DNA of 64,000 bases, from positions 62,001-126,000 of the forward strand of contig JAAZZG010000006.1 in assembly GCA_014237715.1 (NCBI GenBank), written 5' to 3'. The stretch is from Acidimicrobiales bacterium (GTDB taxonomy: Bacteria; Actinomycetota; Acidimicrobiia; Acidimicrobiales; MedAcidi-G1). Both the position numbers and the translations under genes were made by a program. Position 1 is the stretch's first letter. Each line of letters opens with the position of its first letter. Below are positions 10,092 to 19,164 of this stretch, piece after piece. The notes beneath the pieces were generated by a model. That model was not told where the DNA came from, searched no databases, and was given only the letters and a program-made list of their open reading frames with translations.

Positions 10092-12625
10092 TGGCTGACG
10101 AGACGGACGTCCCGACGACAGACGTAGCTGCCCTGGGTGACGAGGCACCGACGCTGGGATTCATCCAGCCCATCGAGATCCAGGAGGAGATGGAGCAGTC
10201 CTTCCTGGACTACGCCATGTCGGTCATCGTGTCGCGGGCTCTTCCCGACGCACGGGACGGTCTCAAGCCGGTGCACCGACGAATCCTCTGGGGCATGTAC
10301 GACCTCGGAGCTCGGCCCGACCGGCCGACCATGAAGTGCGCCCGTGTCACTGGCGAAGTCATGGGCAAGTACCACCCCCATGGGGATCTAGCCATCTACG
10401 ACGCCCTGGTTCGCATGGGACAGAACTTCAGCCTGCGTCACCCGGTCGTGCATCCGAAGGGAAACTTCGGCTATTCGCCGGACGACGCGGCCGCCGCGGC
10501 CCGTTACACCGAATGTCGCCTCGATCCGATCGCCCTGGACCTCCTGGCCGGGATCGATGAGGACACCGTCGATTTCACGGAGAACTACTCGGGTGAGTTC
10601 ACCGAGCCCGTCGTCCTTCCGGCCCGCTTTCCGAACCTCCTGGTCAACGGCAGCCAGGGCATTGCGGTGGGCATGGCGACCAACATCCCGACCCACAACC
10701 TGGGCGAGGTGATCAATGCCACGATCCACCTCATTGACCATCCGGACGCCACGCCGGATGACCTGATGGAACACCTGCCCGCACCGGACTTTCCGACCGG
10801 GGCCCTGATCCTGGGGCGGTCCGGCATCCGCGAGGCCTACCGGACCGGCCGCGGACAGGTACGGATGCGGGCCCGCACCGACATCGAAGAGGGCCAGCGG
10901 TCGAGTCGGATCGTGGTCTCCGAGTTGCCGTACCAGGCCAGCCCCAACCTGATCATGTCCAAGATTCGTGATCTGGTGGATGCTCGTGAGATTGAGGGCA
11001 TTGCCGATATCAACGACGAGTCGGCGCAGGGAAAAACCCGGATCGTGATCACGCTCAAGCGGGACGCCGCGGCGCTGGTCATCCTTAACAACTTGTTCAA
11101 GCGGACGCCGCTGCAGACCACATTTTCGGTCAACACGGTGGCCCTTGTCGACGAGGTGCCCCGCACTCTGAACCTGCGTGAACTGCTGGTGGCCTACGTC
11201 GACCACCAGGTCGAGGTGGTACGCCGCCGCAGTGAGTTCCGGTTGGCCAAAGCGCGCGATGAGGCCCACATCACTGAAGGACTCCTGAAGGCACTGGACC
11301 TGATCGATGACATCATCGCCCTGATCCGGGGGTCGGCGGATCGGGCTACGGCACGTGAAGGCTTGATGGGTGATGACTTCGAGTTCAGCGAGGTCCAGGC
11401 AAACCACATCTTGGACATGCAGCTGGCCCGTCTGACCCGTCTTGGACGGACCAACCTCGAGGAGAGGATGGTCGAGCTCCAGGCGACGATCGCTGAGTTG
11501 GAGGCCATCCTCGGAGACGAGGAACGCCTTCGCAGCGTTATCAAGGACGAGTTGGGCGAGGTGCGGGCCAGACACGCCACCCCGCGGCGCAGCGAGATGA
11601 TCCACGATCCAGGCGAGCTCGACATCGAGGACCTGATTGACGACGAGGAGCTGGTGTTTGCCATGAGCACCTCGGGTTACGTCAAGACGATGTCAATCGG
11701 TGAGTTTCGGACCCAGGGGCGTGGTGGCAAGGGAGTAACAGGAGCAAAGCTCAAGGACGAGGATGCGGTGGCTCACCTCATCCACACCACCGCTCATGCC
11801 TACCTGTTGTTCTTCTCCACCAGGGGACGGGTATACCGGCTCAAAGCCCATGAGATTCCGTCGGCTGGTCGTACAGCCCGCGGGACATCGATTGTGAACT
11901 TGCTCCCGTTGCAGCCCGACGAGCGGATCCAGGCCGTCATCGACACCCGGGACTACGAGTCGAACCGTTTCCTGTTCTTCGCCATGAGGAGCGGACGGGT
12001 GAAGAAGACCCTGTTCACGGCCTACGACTCTTCGTTGAAGGCCGGTCTGATCGCCGTGCGCCTCAACGACGGTGACGAGCTAGTGGCCGTGGTGCCCACC
12101 AACGGTGACGACGACCTGTTCCTTGTCTCGAGCTCTGGTCAGACCCTGCGGATCTCCGAGGACGACGTGCGGCCCATGGGGCGGAGCGCGGCCGGGGTGA
12201 GGGGCATGAAATTCCGGGGCGAGGACGTTCTGGTGTCGTGTTGCGTGGCCCGTGCCGACGCCACGATCCTCCATCTGACCACCGAGGGCTATGGCAAGCG
12301 GACCGAGTTGGACGAGTTCACGGTCAAGGGCCGTGCTGGTCTGGGTGTACGGGGTATCCGGACGACCGATGATCGGGGACGAGTGGCTGGTGCGCTGGTG
12401 CTGACCGAGGACGAGGACCTGTTCGCCATCACGACGGCTGGAATGATCATCCGTATGCCCGCGACCGACATTTCGGTCCAGGGTCGGGATGCAACCGGGG
12501 TTCGGGTCATGTCCCCCGGCGATGGCCAGGAAGTCGCCGCGGTGTCGCCCGTACCGGCCGGCGAACCCGACGAGGAGTTCACCGAAGAGTCGACTGACGG
12601 GCTGCCAGAGGTTCCCGTCGAATAA
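10091..12625 (+). CDS. gyrA: DNA gyrase subunit A
   Basis: The 844-aa protein is the DNA-cleaving subunit. The catalytic tyrosine is Tyr139 in AARYTECRL. The C-terminal half has the repeated beta-pinwheel blades and the GyrA box QGRGGKGV. The quinolone-resistance region reads HPHGDLAIYDALVRMGQ: Leu100 stands where E. coli has Ser83 and mycobacteria have Ala90, while the acidic Asp104 (E. coli Asp87) is kept. The ATG overlaps the gyrB stop by one base. A tail of about 25 acidic residues (PVPAGEPDEEFTEESTDGLPEV) ends the protein. Confidence 0.98.
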
Positions 12626-12701
12626 GCCTGATCCCCCGGTAGGCCGTGCCCGGGCAACAGCCCAGTCGCGGGCCCGTCCGGTTGGACCGGGATCGGACCC
12701 G

Positions 12702-12715
12702 TAGACTTCCGGCCC
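12702..12715 (+). promoter_or_regulatory. Predicted leaderless promoter of the DUF3566 gene
   Basis: TAGACT at 12702-12707 is followed after 8 bp by the GTG start. TTGGAC at 12682-12687 could be a -35, but with only 14 bp spacing. No ribosome-binding site is present. Confidence 0.5.
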
Positions 12716-13504
12716 GTGGCCCCCGACGACATCGATGATTCCAGTGAGCCGCGCCCGGACGCGCGCTCCGGAGAACTCTTCGCGGACCTCGGGGAGGAGC
12801 CGACTGAACTGGTCGATCCTGAAGGCGACACTGAAGCTGACGCAGGAACCGAGGCCGATGCCGAATCGACGCCGCAGCAGTCGTCAGGCGACCTGTTGGC
12901 CCAGATGTCCGGCGGGGACCTCGATGACGACGACCTCGACGTGTCACCAATCTTTCGACGAGAACGTCCACGTGTCCTGAAGGGCTGGTTCGGCCGGGCA
13001 CGGGCAGAGGCCCTCCCGGTCGCCGAACGGGCTCCAGATGCCCCGACCGGTGGGTATCGAGTACGACGGGTTCGCCGTTTAGTCCGTCACATCGAGCCGT
13101 GGTCGGTCCTGAAGGTCTGTCTGGTGTTCTACCTCTGCGTCTGGGGTCTTCTGGTCATCGCTACCCGCATGCTGTGGAGCGCGGCTGACGAGGCGGGAAC
13201 CATCGGCAAGGTCGAATCGTTCATCGAGGAGCTATTCGCCCTCGAGTCCTTCACCTTCGACTCGGCACAGATCTTCCGGATCTTCGTGCTGGGCGGCCTG
13301 GTCCTCGTGGTCGGCGGTATCGGTGTCACCGTGGTCCTTGTGGTGCTTTTCAACCTCATCAGCGATCTGACCGGGGGAATCCGCTTCACCATGGTGGAAG
13401 AGGAAACGGCGGTCCGACAGCGAAAGTTGCGGCGCGGTGATGTCGTCGTCGAGACCCCCGTGACCGGCACTAGTTGGCAAACCGAGGGCGGCCCGGGAGA
13501 GTAG
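12716..13504 (+). CDS. DUF3566 transmembrane protein
   Basis: The 262-aa protein has an acidic, disordered N-terminal half (about residues 1-75). It continues with the DUF3566 core, starting RRLVRHIEPWSVLKVCLVFYLCVWGLLVIATRMLW with membrane segment 1, then FSFDSAQIF-like FTFDSAQIFRIFVLGGLVLVVGGIGVTVVLVVLFNLISDLTGGIRFTMVEEE with membrane segment 2. Homologues sit just after gyrA and before tRNA-Ile in many actinobacteria, as here. The function is not established. The GTG start with an upstream TAGACT suggests a leaderless mRNA. Confidence 0.87.
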   Translation: MAPDDIDDSSEPRPDARSGELFADLGEEPTELVDPEGDTEADAGTEADAESTPQQSSGDLLAQMSGGDLDDDDLDVSPIFRRERPRVLKGWFGRARAEALPVAERAPDAPTGGYRVRRVRRLVRHIEPWSVLKVCLVFYLCVWGLLVIATRMLWSAADEAGTIGKVESFIEELFALESFTFDSAQIFRIFVLGGLVLVVGGIGVTVVLVVLFNLISDLTGGIRFTMVEEETAVRQRKLRRGDVVVETPVTGTSWQTEGGPGE

Positions 13505-13543
13505 TGACGCCTTCGTCGGCGCCGATACCGTTCCGGGGTCTGC

Positions 13544-13617
<74 letters not shown>

Positions 13618-13622
13618 CGTTC

Positions 13623-13760
13623 ATGCAGTTCATCCGACGAGCCCTCGCCGCGGTGAGCGTCGCCGCCGCGGTGGCCGCCGCCCTCCGCATTAACGGAGCT
13701 GACGGGATCGCGCGCCGTTCCGGCGGATGGCGACCCCTGGCTGGGCCACACCTCCGGTGA
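13623..13760 (+). CDS. Small hydrophobic protein of unknown function downstream of tRNA-Ile
   Basis: A 45-codon frame starts six bases after tRNA-Ile and encodes MQFIRRALAAVSVAAAVAAA followed by LRINGADGIARRSGGWRPLAGPHLR. It has a basic start and one short Ala/Val-rich membrane-like segment. Many actinobacteria carry a tiny single-span protein in this same position, which is the main support. There is no ribosome-binding site and the composition is low-complexity, so it may not be real. Confidence 0.4.
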   Translation: MQFIRRALAAVSVAAAVAAALRINGADGIARRSGGWRPLAGPHLR

Positions 13761-13784
13761 ACCGTCTCCTATGAGACATTTTCG

Positions 13785-14801
13785 ATGAACCGGGTCGCGG
13801 TCCTCGGGGCCGGAGCGGTCGGCGCCCGGGTGGCCCGTCAACTCCTGTCCTCCGATGCGGTCGAGCAGGTCTTGCTACGAGACATCTCGGCTGAACGCCT
13901 GGCTCGAGCCTCACGATCCCTCGGTGACCGGTGTCGGGTCGAACACCATCCGTTCTCTGACTCGCTGGAGGCCGATGTGGTTGTCGTGTCAACGCCAAGG
14001 GGGACCCATCTTGAGGCGGTGATCGAGACCATTGCGGCCCGTCGGCCAGCGGTACTGGTTGGTGACGGTCTAGCCGAGACGATCGCGGTGCTTCGGCGGT
14101 CGGGCGACGCAGCCCGTGCCGGCGTGCCGATCGCGGTGGGCAGTGGCTTCGGGCCCGGAATGTCCTGTGTCCTGGCGGCCCATGGTGCCTCGTGGTTCGA
14201 CGAAGTCGAGGAGGTACACGTGGCGAAGGTCGGCACGGGCGGACCTGCGTGTGCGTTGGTCCACCATCGGGCACTCAGTCGACGTTCCTACGACTGGCGG
14301 GTGGACGATGGTTCCGGCGCGGGCGACTGGACTCGCCGGACGGGTGGCTCGGGCCGTGAACTGGCGTGGTTTCCCGATCCGGTGGGACCGAGGGACTGCT
14401 ATCGGGCGGCTCTTCCTGATCCGGTGTTGTTGCACCATGCACTGCCCACGGTGCGTCGGATCACCGCCCGGGTGGCGGCCACCCGCCGGGATCGCCTGAC
14501 GGCGCCATTACCCATGCTGTCGCCGCCGCATGTGGAGGGCGGGATGGGAGCTGTACGGGTCGAGGTCCGGGGTCGGCGAAATGATGCAAGCGACGTGGTC
14601 GTGCTCGGAGCCACCGAGCGACCAGCAGTGGCGGCCGCCGCAGTGGCCGCCACGACCGTGGAGTGGTTGCTGGCTGGTCGCCACCGCGTGGCCGGAATGG
14701 CCGGAATGGCCGAGATGGTCGAACCGGTGGCATTCCTGTCGGACCTGGCGGAGCGGGGTCTCCAGGCTTCGATTTTCGAGGGGGAGCGGGCCCTCTCCTG
14801 A
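13785..14801 (+). CDS. NAD(P)-binding Rossmann-fold protein, saccharopine-dehydrogenase/Gfo-like
   Basis: The 338-aa protein begins with a clear dinucleotide-binding fold (VAVLGAGAVGARVARQLLSSDAV), followed by DVVVVSTPRGTHLEAVIETIAARRPAVLVGDG, typical of saccharopine dehydrogenase-like and Gfo/Idh/MocA-like enzymes. The middle has GSGFGPGMSCVLAAHGA. The C-terminal part contains no motif I can assign to a substrate. A short repeated GMAGMAEMVE occurs near residue 310. It is between tRNA-Ile and a convergent phosphatase gene, so context gives no pathway. Confidence 0.65.
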   Translation: MNRVAVLGAGAVGARVARQLLSSDAVEQVLLRDISAERLARASRSLGDRCRVEHHPFSDSLEADVVVVSTPRGTHLEAVIETIAARRPAVLVGDGLAETIAVLRRSGDAARAGVPIAVGSGFGPGMSCVLAAHGASWFDEVEEVHVAKVGTGGPACALVHHRALSRRSYDWRVDDGSGAGDWTRRTGGSGRELAWFPDPVGPRDCYRAALPDPVLLHHALPTVRRITARVAATRRDRLTAPLPMLSPPHVEGGMGAVRVEVRGRRNDASDVVVLGATERPAVAAAAVAATTVEWLLAGRHRVAGMAGMAEMVEPVAFLSDLAERGLQASIFEGERALS

Positions 14802-14837
14802 GGATCGGTTCTGGTTACCTGTTCTGAGTACGGGCCC

Positions 14838-15620
14838 TCAGCGGCCGACTAGTTCGAGGATCTGGGGGGCGAGCGCCAGGTTGGTGGCCAGGGCATCCCC
14901 ACCTTCGGCAGTCACGGCACCCGACAGATCGGTGAACACGCCACCGGCCTCCGGGAGGATGGTCAGCATGGGGGCGACGTCCCACCGGCTCACGATCGGA
15001 TCGACCATGGCGTGCGCTCGACCGGTGGCCACCAGCACGTAGCCGTAGGCGTCACCCCAGGTCCGGATCACCGCGTTGCGCCCGACGAACTCGTCGAGTG
15101 CGGCGGCTGACGGCCAATAGTCGACGCCACTGGTAACGATGCAGGAGCCATGGAGGTCCTCGCGGTCCGACACGCTGGTCGGTTCGCCGTTCACAAAGCA
15201 ACCGAGTCCCCGGCCAGCCCAGACGCATTCGTCGAGTGCGGGGATGTTGATCACCCCCACGACTGGGCCGTGCTTGTCCTCAAGAGCCACGAGGTTGGCG
15301 TAGAGGGGCACACCGTGGATGAATGACTGGGTGCCGTCGATGGGGTCGAGTACCCAGGTGCGTCCCGAGGTGCCGTCGGTGTCGGATTCCTCTTCACCGA
15401 CCACGGCGTCGTCGGGATACGCGGCGCCTATCCGTTCCCTGAGAAGACGTTCGGCTCCGCGGTCGGCTTCGGTGACCGGGGTGCCGTCTTCCTTGCCTTC
15501 CACGGCGACGTCGGGACGACGGAAGAGTTCCAGGGTCAGAGCCCCTGCCTCACGTGCGATGGCTATGGCGAAGTCAAGGTCGGACTGTTGTGCGGCGGGA
15601 GCAGCGGGGGTTGGCGACAT
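14838..15620 (-). CDS. Inositol-monophosphatase family phosphatase, probably histidinol-phosphatase HisN
   Basis: The 260-aa protein has all the metal-site motifs of the family: EADRGAERLLRE, VVGEEES, the signature WVLDPIDGTQSFIHGVPLYANLVAL and, late, VSRWDVAPMLTILPEAGG. DPIDGTQSF rather than DPLDGT is common in the actinobacterial HisN subgroup, which dephosphorylates histidinol phosphate. Inositol or nucleotide phosphates cannot be excluded. I start at the ATG at 15620 (MSPTPAAP). A TAGGCT element 7 bp upstream fits a leaderless mRNA. The frame extends upstream, but without support. Confidence 0.85.
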   Translation of the reverse strand: MSPTPAAPAAQQSDLDFAIAIAREAGALTLELFRRPDVAVEGKEDGTPVTEADRGAERLLRERIGAAYPDDAVVGEEESDTDGTSGRTWVLDPIDGTQSFIHGVPLYANLVALEDKHGPVVGVINIPALDECVWAGRGLGCFVNGEPTSVSDREDLHGSCIVTSGVDYWPSAAALDEFVGRNAVIRTWGDAYGYVLVATGRAHAMVDPIVSRWDVAPMLTILPEAGGVFTDLSGAVTAEGGDALATNLALAPQILELVGR

Positions 15621-15633
15621 GTTCGGGAGCCTA
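15621..15633 (-). promoter_or_regulatory. Predicted leaderless promoter of the HisN-like gene
   Basis: On the minus strand TAGGCT (15633-15628) lies 7 bp before the ATG. No ribosome-binding site is present. Confidence 0.45.
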
Positions 15634-15750
15634 GGGTCGGCACCTTCGGAGACGAGCGGACGGGAGGCCCGGTGTGGCGACGGTTCCGTCTCCACGCTGC
15701 CGGACTGGTGCTGGCTGCTGGCCTACAGACCGGGTGTCGGCCGACATCGG

Positions 15751-16890
15751 TTACCTGCCGGCACTGCGGTAGGCATCGAGTAGCAGGCCGTGGAAGTGGT
15801 GGACGCCGTGTTCGGATTTCCCCGATCCCGCCGGGTCGTGCACGATGCGACCCCGGGTAAACGCCGGGGTGGTCATGCCCCGCTGCACGCTCTCCACCAG
15901 CGCTATGTCCTCAGCTTGGAGGACATCGTTGATGTACCTGATGGCCTCCAACTCGGCCTCGGTCGTCTCGGCGGTCTCGAAGAAGAAGTCGTAGGTCTCG
16001 CGGGTGCGACCTGGGCCGTCGGGTACGACGTTCATGACGATGAAGTTGCCCCGTCCCGGGTAACGCATGAGACACGTGGTGGGCCACAGCCACCAGACGG
16101 CGTGGTCGGTAACCGTGGCATCGTCGACCGGATAGGCGGTGTTGTCGGATCGCCCAGCCTCAGCCATGTGGCTGGACCAGATCCCGTGGGTGGATACCTC
16201 GTAGGTGTCCATATTGACCAGCGTGCAGAAGTCCCGGTGGGCGACCGGACAGTGGTAGCACTCGAGGAAGTTGTCGATGACGTTCTTCCAGTCCGACGCA
16301 ATCTCGTAGGTCAGGCGATGAGCGTGGGTGAGATCGGCCACGTCGGGCGCCCAGTGGGCAATCTCGGCAGCCAGATCACCGGCCTGCTCGGCCAGGGCTC
16401 GGGCCTCCGAGTCGAGGTTCACGTAGACGAAGCCGCCAAACTCCTCAACGGCTAGGGCATCGAGGCAGATGGAGTCCGGGTCGAAGTCGACTAGGTGGCC
16501 GGTGTGGGGGGCGGTGAGGAGGCCGCCGTCTAGGCCGTAGGACCAGGCGTGGTACGGGCAGGTGATCCGCTTTACGGTGCCGTCGCCGGTCAGGAGTTCG
16601 TGGGCCCGGTGCATGCAGACGTTGGAAAACGCCCGAAGGGTGTGATCGACGTCGCGGGCCACGACGACCGACCGATCGGCGATGGTTGTGGTCGTGTACG
16701 TGCCGGGGTCACGGACCTTTTCGACATGACACACCCACTGCCAGGTCCGGGAGAAGACGGTCTCGACCTCTACATCGAACCAACGTGGATCGGTGTAGGC
16801 ATCTGCCGAGAGTGACATCGAGCGGGCGGGGTTGGGATCCCAGCCGGTGGCCAGAGCCTCTCGTTCAGCGGCGGTGGGCCCCATTGTCAC
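15751..16890 (-). CDS. Rieske non-heme iron oxygenase, alpha subunit (quaternary-amine demethylase-like)
   Basis: The 379-aa protein has the Rieske [2Fe-2S] ligands Cys92-x-His94 (CMHRAHEL) and Cys111-x2-His114 (CPYHAWSYGLDG). The catalytic iron region is DWKNVIDNFLECYHCPVAH, with the E/D-x-x-H-x4-H pattern. Size and the ECYHCPVAH motif resemble the glycine-betaine (GbcA), carnitine (CntA) and stachydrine demethylase group, so N-demethylation of a quaternary amine is the best guess. No reductase partner is adjacent. The start is a GTG at 16890; an ATG two codons later is an alternative. Confidence 0.82.
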   Translation of the reverse strand: MTMGPTAAEREALATGWDPNPARSMSLSADAYTDPRWFDVEVETVFSRTWQWVCHVEKVRDPGTYTTTTIADRSVVVARDVDHTLRAFSNVCMHRAHELLTGDGTVKRITCPYHAWSYGLDGGLLTAPHTGHLVDFDPDSICLDALAVEEFGGFVYVNLDSEARALAEQAGDLAAEIAHWAPDVADLTHAHRLTYEIASDWKNVIDNFLECYHCPVAHRDFCTLVNMDTYEVSTHGIWSSHMAEAGRSDNTAYPVDDATVTDHAVWWLWPTTCLMRYPGRGNFIVMNVVPDGPGRTRETYDFFFETAETTEAELEAIRYINDVLQAEDIALVESVQRGMTTPAFTRGRIVHDPAGSGKSEHGVHHFHGLLLDAYRSAGR

Positions 16891-16902
16891 AGCCAGACAC
16901 TA
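16891..16902 (-). promoter_or_regulatory. Predicted leaderless promoter of the first Rieske oxygenase gene
   Basis: On the minus strand TAGTGT (16902-16897) lies 6 bp before the GTG and 12 bp before the alternative ATG. The direct repeats at 16912-16942 lie just upstream and could be an operator. Confidence 0.4.
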
Positions 16903-16911
16903 GAAGCAGAG

Positions 16912-16942
16912 GGTCCGCGCGCGCGATGGTCCGCGCGCGCGA
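16912..16942. repeat. Tandem pair of a 15-bp word (16-bp period) between divergent genes
   Basis: GGTCCGCGCGCGCGA occurs at 16912-16926 and again at 16928-16942. The pair sits 22 bp upstream of the Rieske start and 36 bp upstream of the next rightward gene. Tandem sites at about one and a half helical turns in a divergent promoter suggest a regulator-binding site. Alternating GC could also favour Z-DNA. Confidence 0.55.
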
Positions 16943-16977
16943 ACCTCGAGGACCCACCCAGACAGCAGAGGAACCCC

Positions 16978-17520
16978 ATGTCCCAGATCCCCGATTCACC
17001 CGAGATCAAGTCGGACCAGACCCAGGAGGAACAGGTGGTGGCACGCGCCCGGGACTACGACGAGGCCCGTCAGCGGGCCGCCGATCTCCACCGGGACCGC
17101 ATCGTGGCCGATGAGGAAGAGCGTCTGGCGGACAGTGACTTCCACGCCGCATCAAACGACCGGTTCGCCGCAAACTTGACGGCGGATGACCGGACGATGG
17201 GGTTCACTGGAACGACCGAAGCTCCTTCATCTGATGGCGAACCGGTCGACCAGAAAACCGGATGGGCGAACCATCGATACCAGGTGCTGTTGGAGGCCCG
17301 AAAGAGGTTGGACGTCCTGTGTGATCGGGCTGACCGTGAGCTCGACGAGGCTCTCGGGGCGCTTCTGTCAGCCACCGACGGCCTCAGGCAGGTGGCCGGC
17401 GAAGACGAGGAGAGCGATGATGCCGAGGCCTTCGATCTGGTGGTCGGTGGCAGGGTCGACGCGGCGGTCAAGGAGTCCGACGAAGCCGTTGATCTCACCG
17501 GTGCAACGTCGGCGGCCTGA
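16978..17520 (+). CDS. Acidic hypothetical protein
   Basis: This 180-aa product is rich in Asp, Glu and Ala, has no cysteine-rich motif except one isolated Cys and no membrane segment. I do not recognise a family. The N-terminal third (ARDYDEARQRAADLHRDRIVADEEERLADSDFHAASNDRFAANL) is probably helical, and VLLEARKRLDVLCDRADRELDEALGALL could form a coiled coil. The ATG at 16978 has AGAGGAA eight bases upstream, supporting a real gene. It is divergent from the first Rieske gene and converges on the second. Confidence 0.7.
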   Translation: MSQIPDSPEIKSDQTQEEQVVARARDYDEARQRAADLHRDRIVADEEERLADSDFHAASNDRFAANLTADDRTMGFTGTTEAPSSDGEPVDQKTGWANHRYQVLLEARKRLDVLCDRADRELDEALGALLSATDGLRQVAGEDEESDDAEAFDLVVGGRVDAAVKESDEAVDLTGATSAA

Positions 17521-17563
17521 ACGGTCTTAGCGCTACTAGTCGGTGCAGCTGAACATGACCTTC

Positions 17564-18775
17564 CTACCTGTCGGCGGTGATCTTGTCGAGGAGTGGTAGA
17601 AGCTCCTGGCCCAGCATGCTGCGATAGGTGTTGTGGTAGTGGTGCAGGGCAGGCTCGTTTCGTCCGAACACGATCTGGTCGAGTGCACCGGTGTCAGCTG
17701 ACCTCTGTTGGCTGGCGCTCATGGCGTAGTCCTCGTCGCGGATGATCTCGCCGAAAGAGCGAGCAATTTGGGTCGCCAAGGCTTCGAAGTCAGGTACCTC
17801 GATGCCGAGGACGTTCGACTCGACGGCTTCCGGGCGGATGTAAAAGTCGACCTTGCTGACATGGTGGCCCGGGTCACCCGGCGTCGGAATGGCACGGACG
17901 AGGAATACACCGACTTCGAAGGGCATGAGGATGATGTTTGGGAATAGCCAGTAGACGGGGAGGCCGGCGACGGTGACGTCCCACTCCTCCTCCGGAAGCT
18001 GTCGCACCTGATCGATGGCTCGCTTGCATAGAACCATTCGGTGGAGGTGCCCGTCCTCGTCGTAGGTCTGGACGTTGCCGTGGAAGTTGAGTGCAAGGGT
18101 GTTCGAGTGGAGTGCGTTGAAGTGATACGTCTCGCCGAAGGTGTCCATTGCGAGCTTCCAGTTGCACTTGATGGCGTACTCGTCAGAGGTGAGGAGTTTG
18201 AGTTCGTCGAATCTCCAGGTTGGGAACTCGTCGTTGAACCACTCGCCGAGTAGCCAGTCGAGGTCGATTTCACCGTCGGGTTGGGGATGCACGAAGAGCA
18301 GTCCGTGTCGCTCCTCGGCCGGAAGTTCGCGCAATCCGAGGCATTCCATTTCGACTTGGCCGAAGTGGGCGGCCTTAGGCATCCCTACGAGGGTCCCGGC
18401 GGTGTCGTAGCTCCAAGCATGGAACGGGCAGGTGAAGCGACGCTTAGTGCCGTGGCTATCGGTTTCGAGGATGGTGCCCCGGTGCCGGCACGAGTTTACG
18501 AAGGCCCTGAACCCACCATCTTCGCCCCGGGTGGCGAGGATGGGTGTCCCGTAGTCGTTGTTGGTGAGGAACGACCCTGCCTCGGGAAGGTCACCGGACA
18601 GGCCGAGGAGTTGCGGCATCCCCCGGAACCACTCGTTCCACTCGCGGTTGGCCTGGGTGGGGTCGGTGTAGGTGATGGTCGGGTTTTGACGCAGACCGCC
18701 CGCATCGACGTTGGTGTCGCCGTCGAGATGGGCGCACAGTTCCTTGATTACCCGGACTTGCTCGTCGTGTCGCAT
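17564..18775 (-). CDS. Rieske non-heme iron oxygenase, alpha subunit (second copy)
   Basis: The 403-aa protein has Rieske ligands Cys96-x-His98 (CRHRG) and Cys116-x2-His119 (CPFHAWSYDTAG). The catalytic region NWKLAMDTFGETYHFNALH carries the D-x-x-G-E-x-Y-H-x4-H arrangement. It is only distantly similar to the neighbouring Rieske protein, so the two are not a recent duplication. The substrate is unknown. No ferredoxin or reductase gene is next to either. I start at ATG 18775; the frame continues upstream only through the tRNA-Arg gene and must not be used. Confidence 0.83.
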   Translation of the reverse strand: MRHDEQVRVIKELCAHLDGDTNVDAGGLRQNPTITYTDPTQANREWNEWFRGMPQLLGLSGDLPEAGSFLTNNDYGTPILATRGEDGGFRAFVNSCRHRGTILETDSHGTKRRFTCPFHAWSYDTAGTLVGMPKAAHFGQVEMECLGLRELPAEERHGLLFVHPQPDGEIDLDWLLGEWFNDEFPTWRFDELKLLTSDEYAIKCNWKLAMDTFGETYHFNALHSNTLALNFHGNVQTYDEDGHLHRMVLCKRAIDQVRQLPEEEWDVTVAGLPVYWLFPNIILMPFEVGVFLVRAIPTPGDPGHHVSKVDFYIRPEAVESNVLGIEVPDFEALATQIARSFGEIIRDEDYAMSASQQRSADTGALDQIVFGRNEPALHHYHNTYRSMLGQELLPLLDKITADR

Positions 18776-18845
18776 GACGTGACCTGACCAGAAACTTAGA
18801 GGGTTAGCCAAACCCACTGAGGTCCTGGCCTGCGAAGGCGTGTGG

Positions 18846-18919
18846 CGCGCTCGGAGGGACTCGAACCCCCAACCTTCTGATCCGTAGTCAGATGCTCTAT
18901 CCAATTGAGCTACGAGCGC
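18846..18919 (-). tRNA. tRNA-Arg (ACG anticodon)
   Basis: A complete 74-nt cloverleaf on the minus strand: acceptor GCGCTCG/CGAGCGC, D-arm AGCTCAATTGGATAGAGC, anticodon stem TCTGA/TCAGA with loop CTACGGA, and T-arm GGGGGTTCGAGTCCC. The discriminator is G, and CCA is encoded at 18845-18843. Confidence 0.97.
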
Positions 18920-19013
18920 AGCGGCCCGAGTGTACGAGCCACCCGGAACCCGCCCCACCGCTGGTGACCGGAGCCACCAGGAGGTGGTTACGGCCAATCG
19001 GTAGGCGGCTGGC

Positions 19014-19103
19014 GGAGAGGGTGGGATTCGAACCCACGATGAGCTTTTAGGCCCATACTCCCTTAGCAGGGGAGCGCCTTCGACCTGACTCGGCCACCTC
19101 TCC
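19014..19103 (-). tRNA. tRNA-Ser (GCT anticodon)
   Basis: A 90-nt class II tRNA on the minus strand with acceptor GGAGAGG/CCTCTCC, anticodon stem CTCCC/GGGAG with loop CTGCTAA and a long variable arm. It reads AGY serine codons. CCA is not encoded. Confidence 0.97.
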
Positions 19104-19164
19104 TCGGGGCCGGATGCTACCGGCGGCCCGGATGCCGCGGACCCCCGCCGATACGCTGCGCGAC

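Noticed and set aside
10388-11605. A 405-codon minus-strand frame inside gyrA
   Set aside because: Antisense shadow of a certain gene, produced by high GC at third codon positions.
18776-18997. N-terminal extension of the second Rieske gene
   Set aside because: The extra 74 codons are the tRNA-Arg gene and its flank read as protein.
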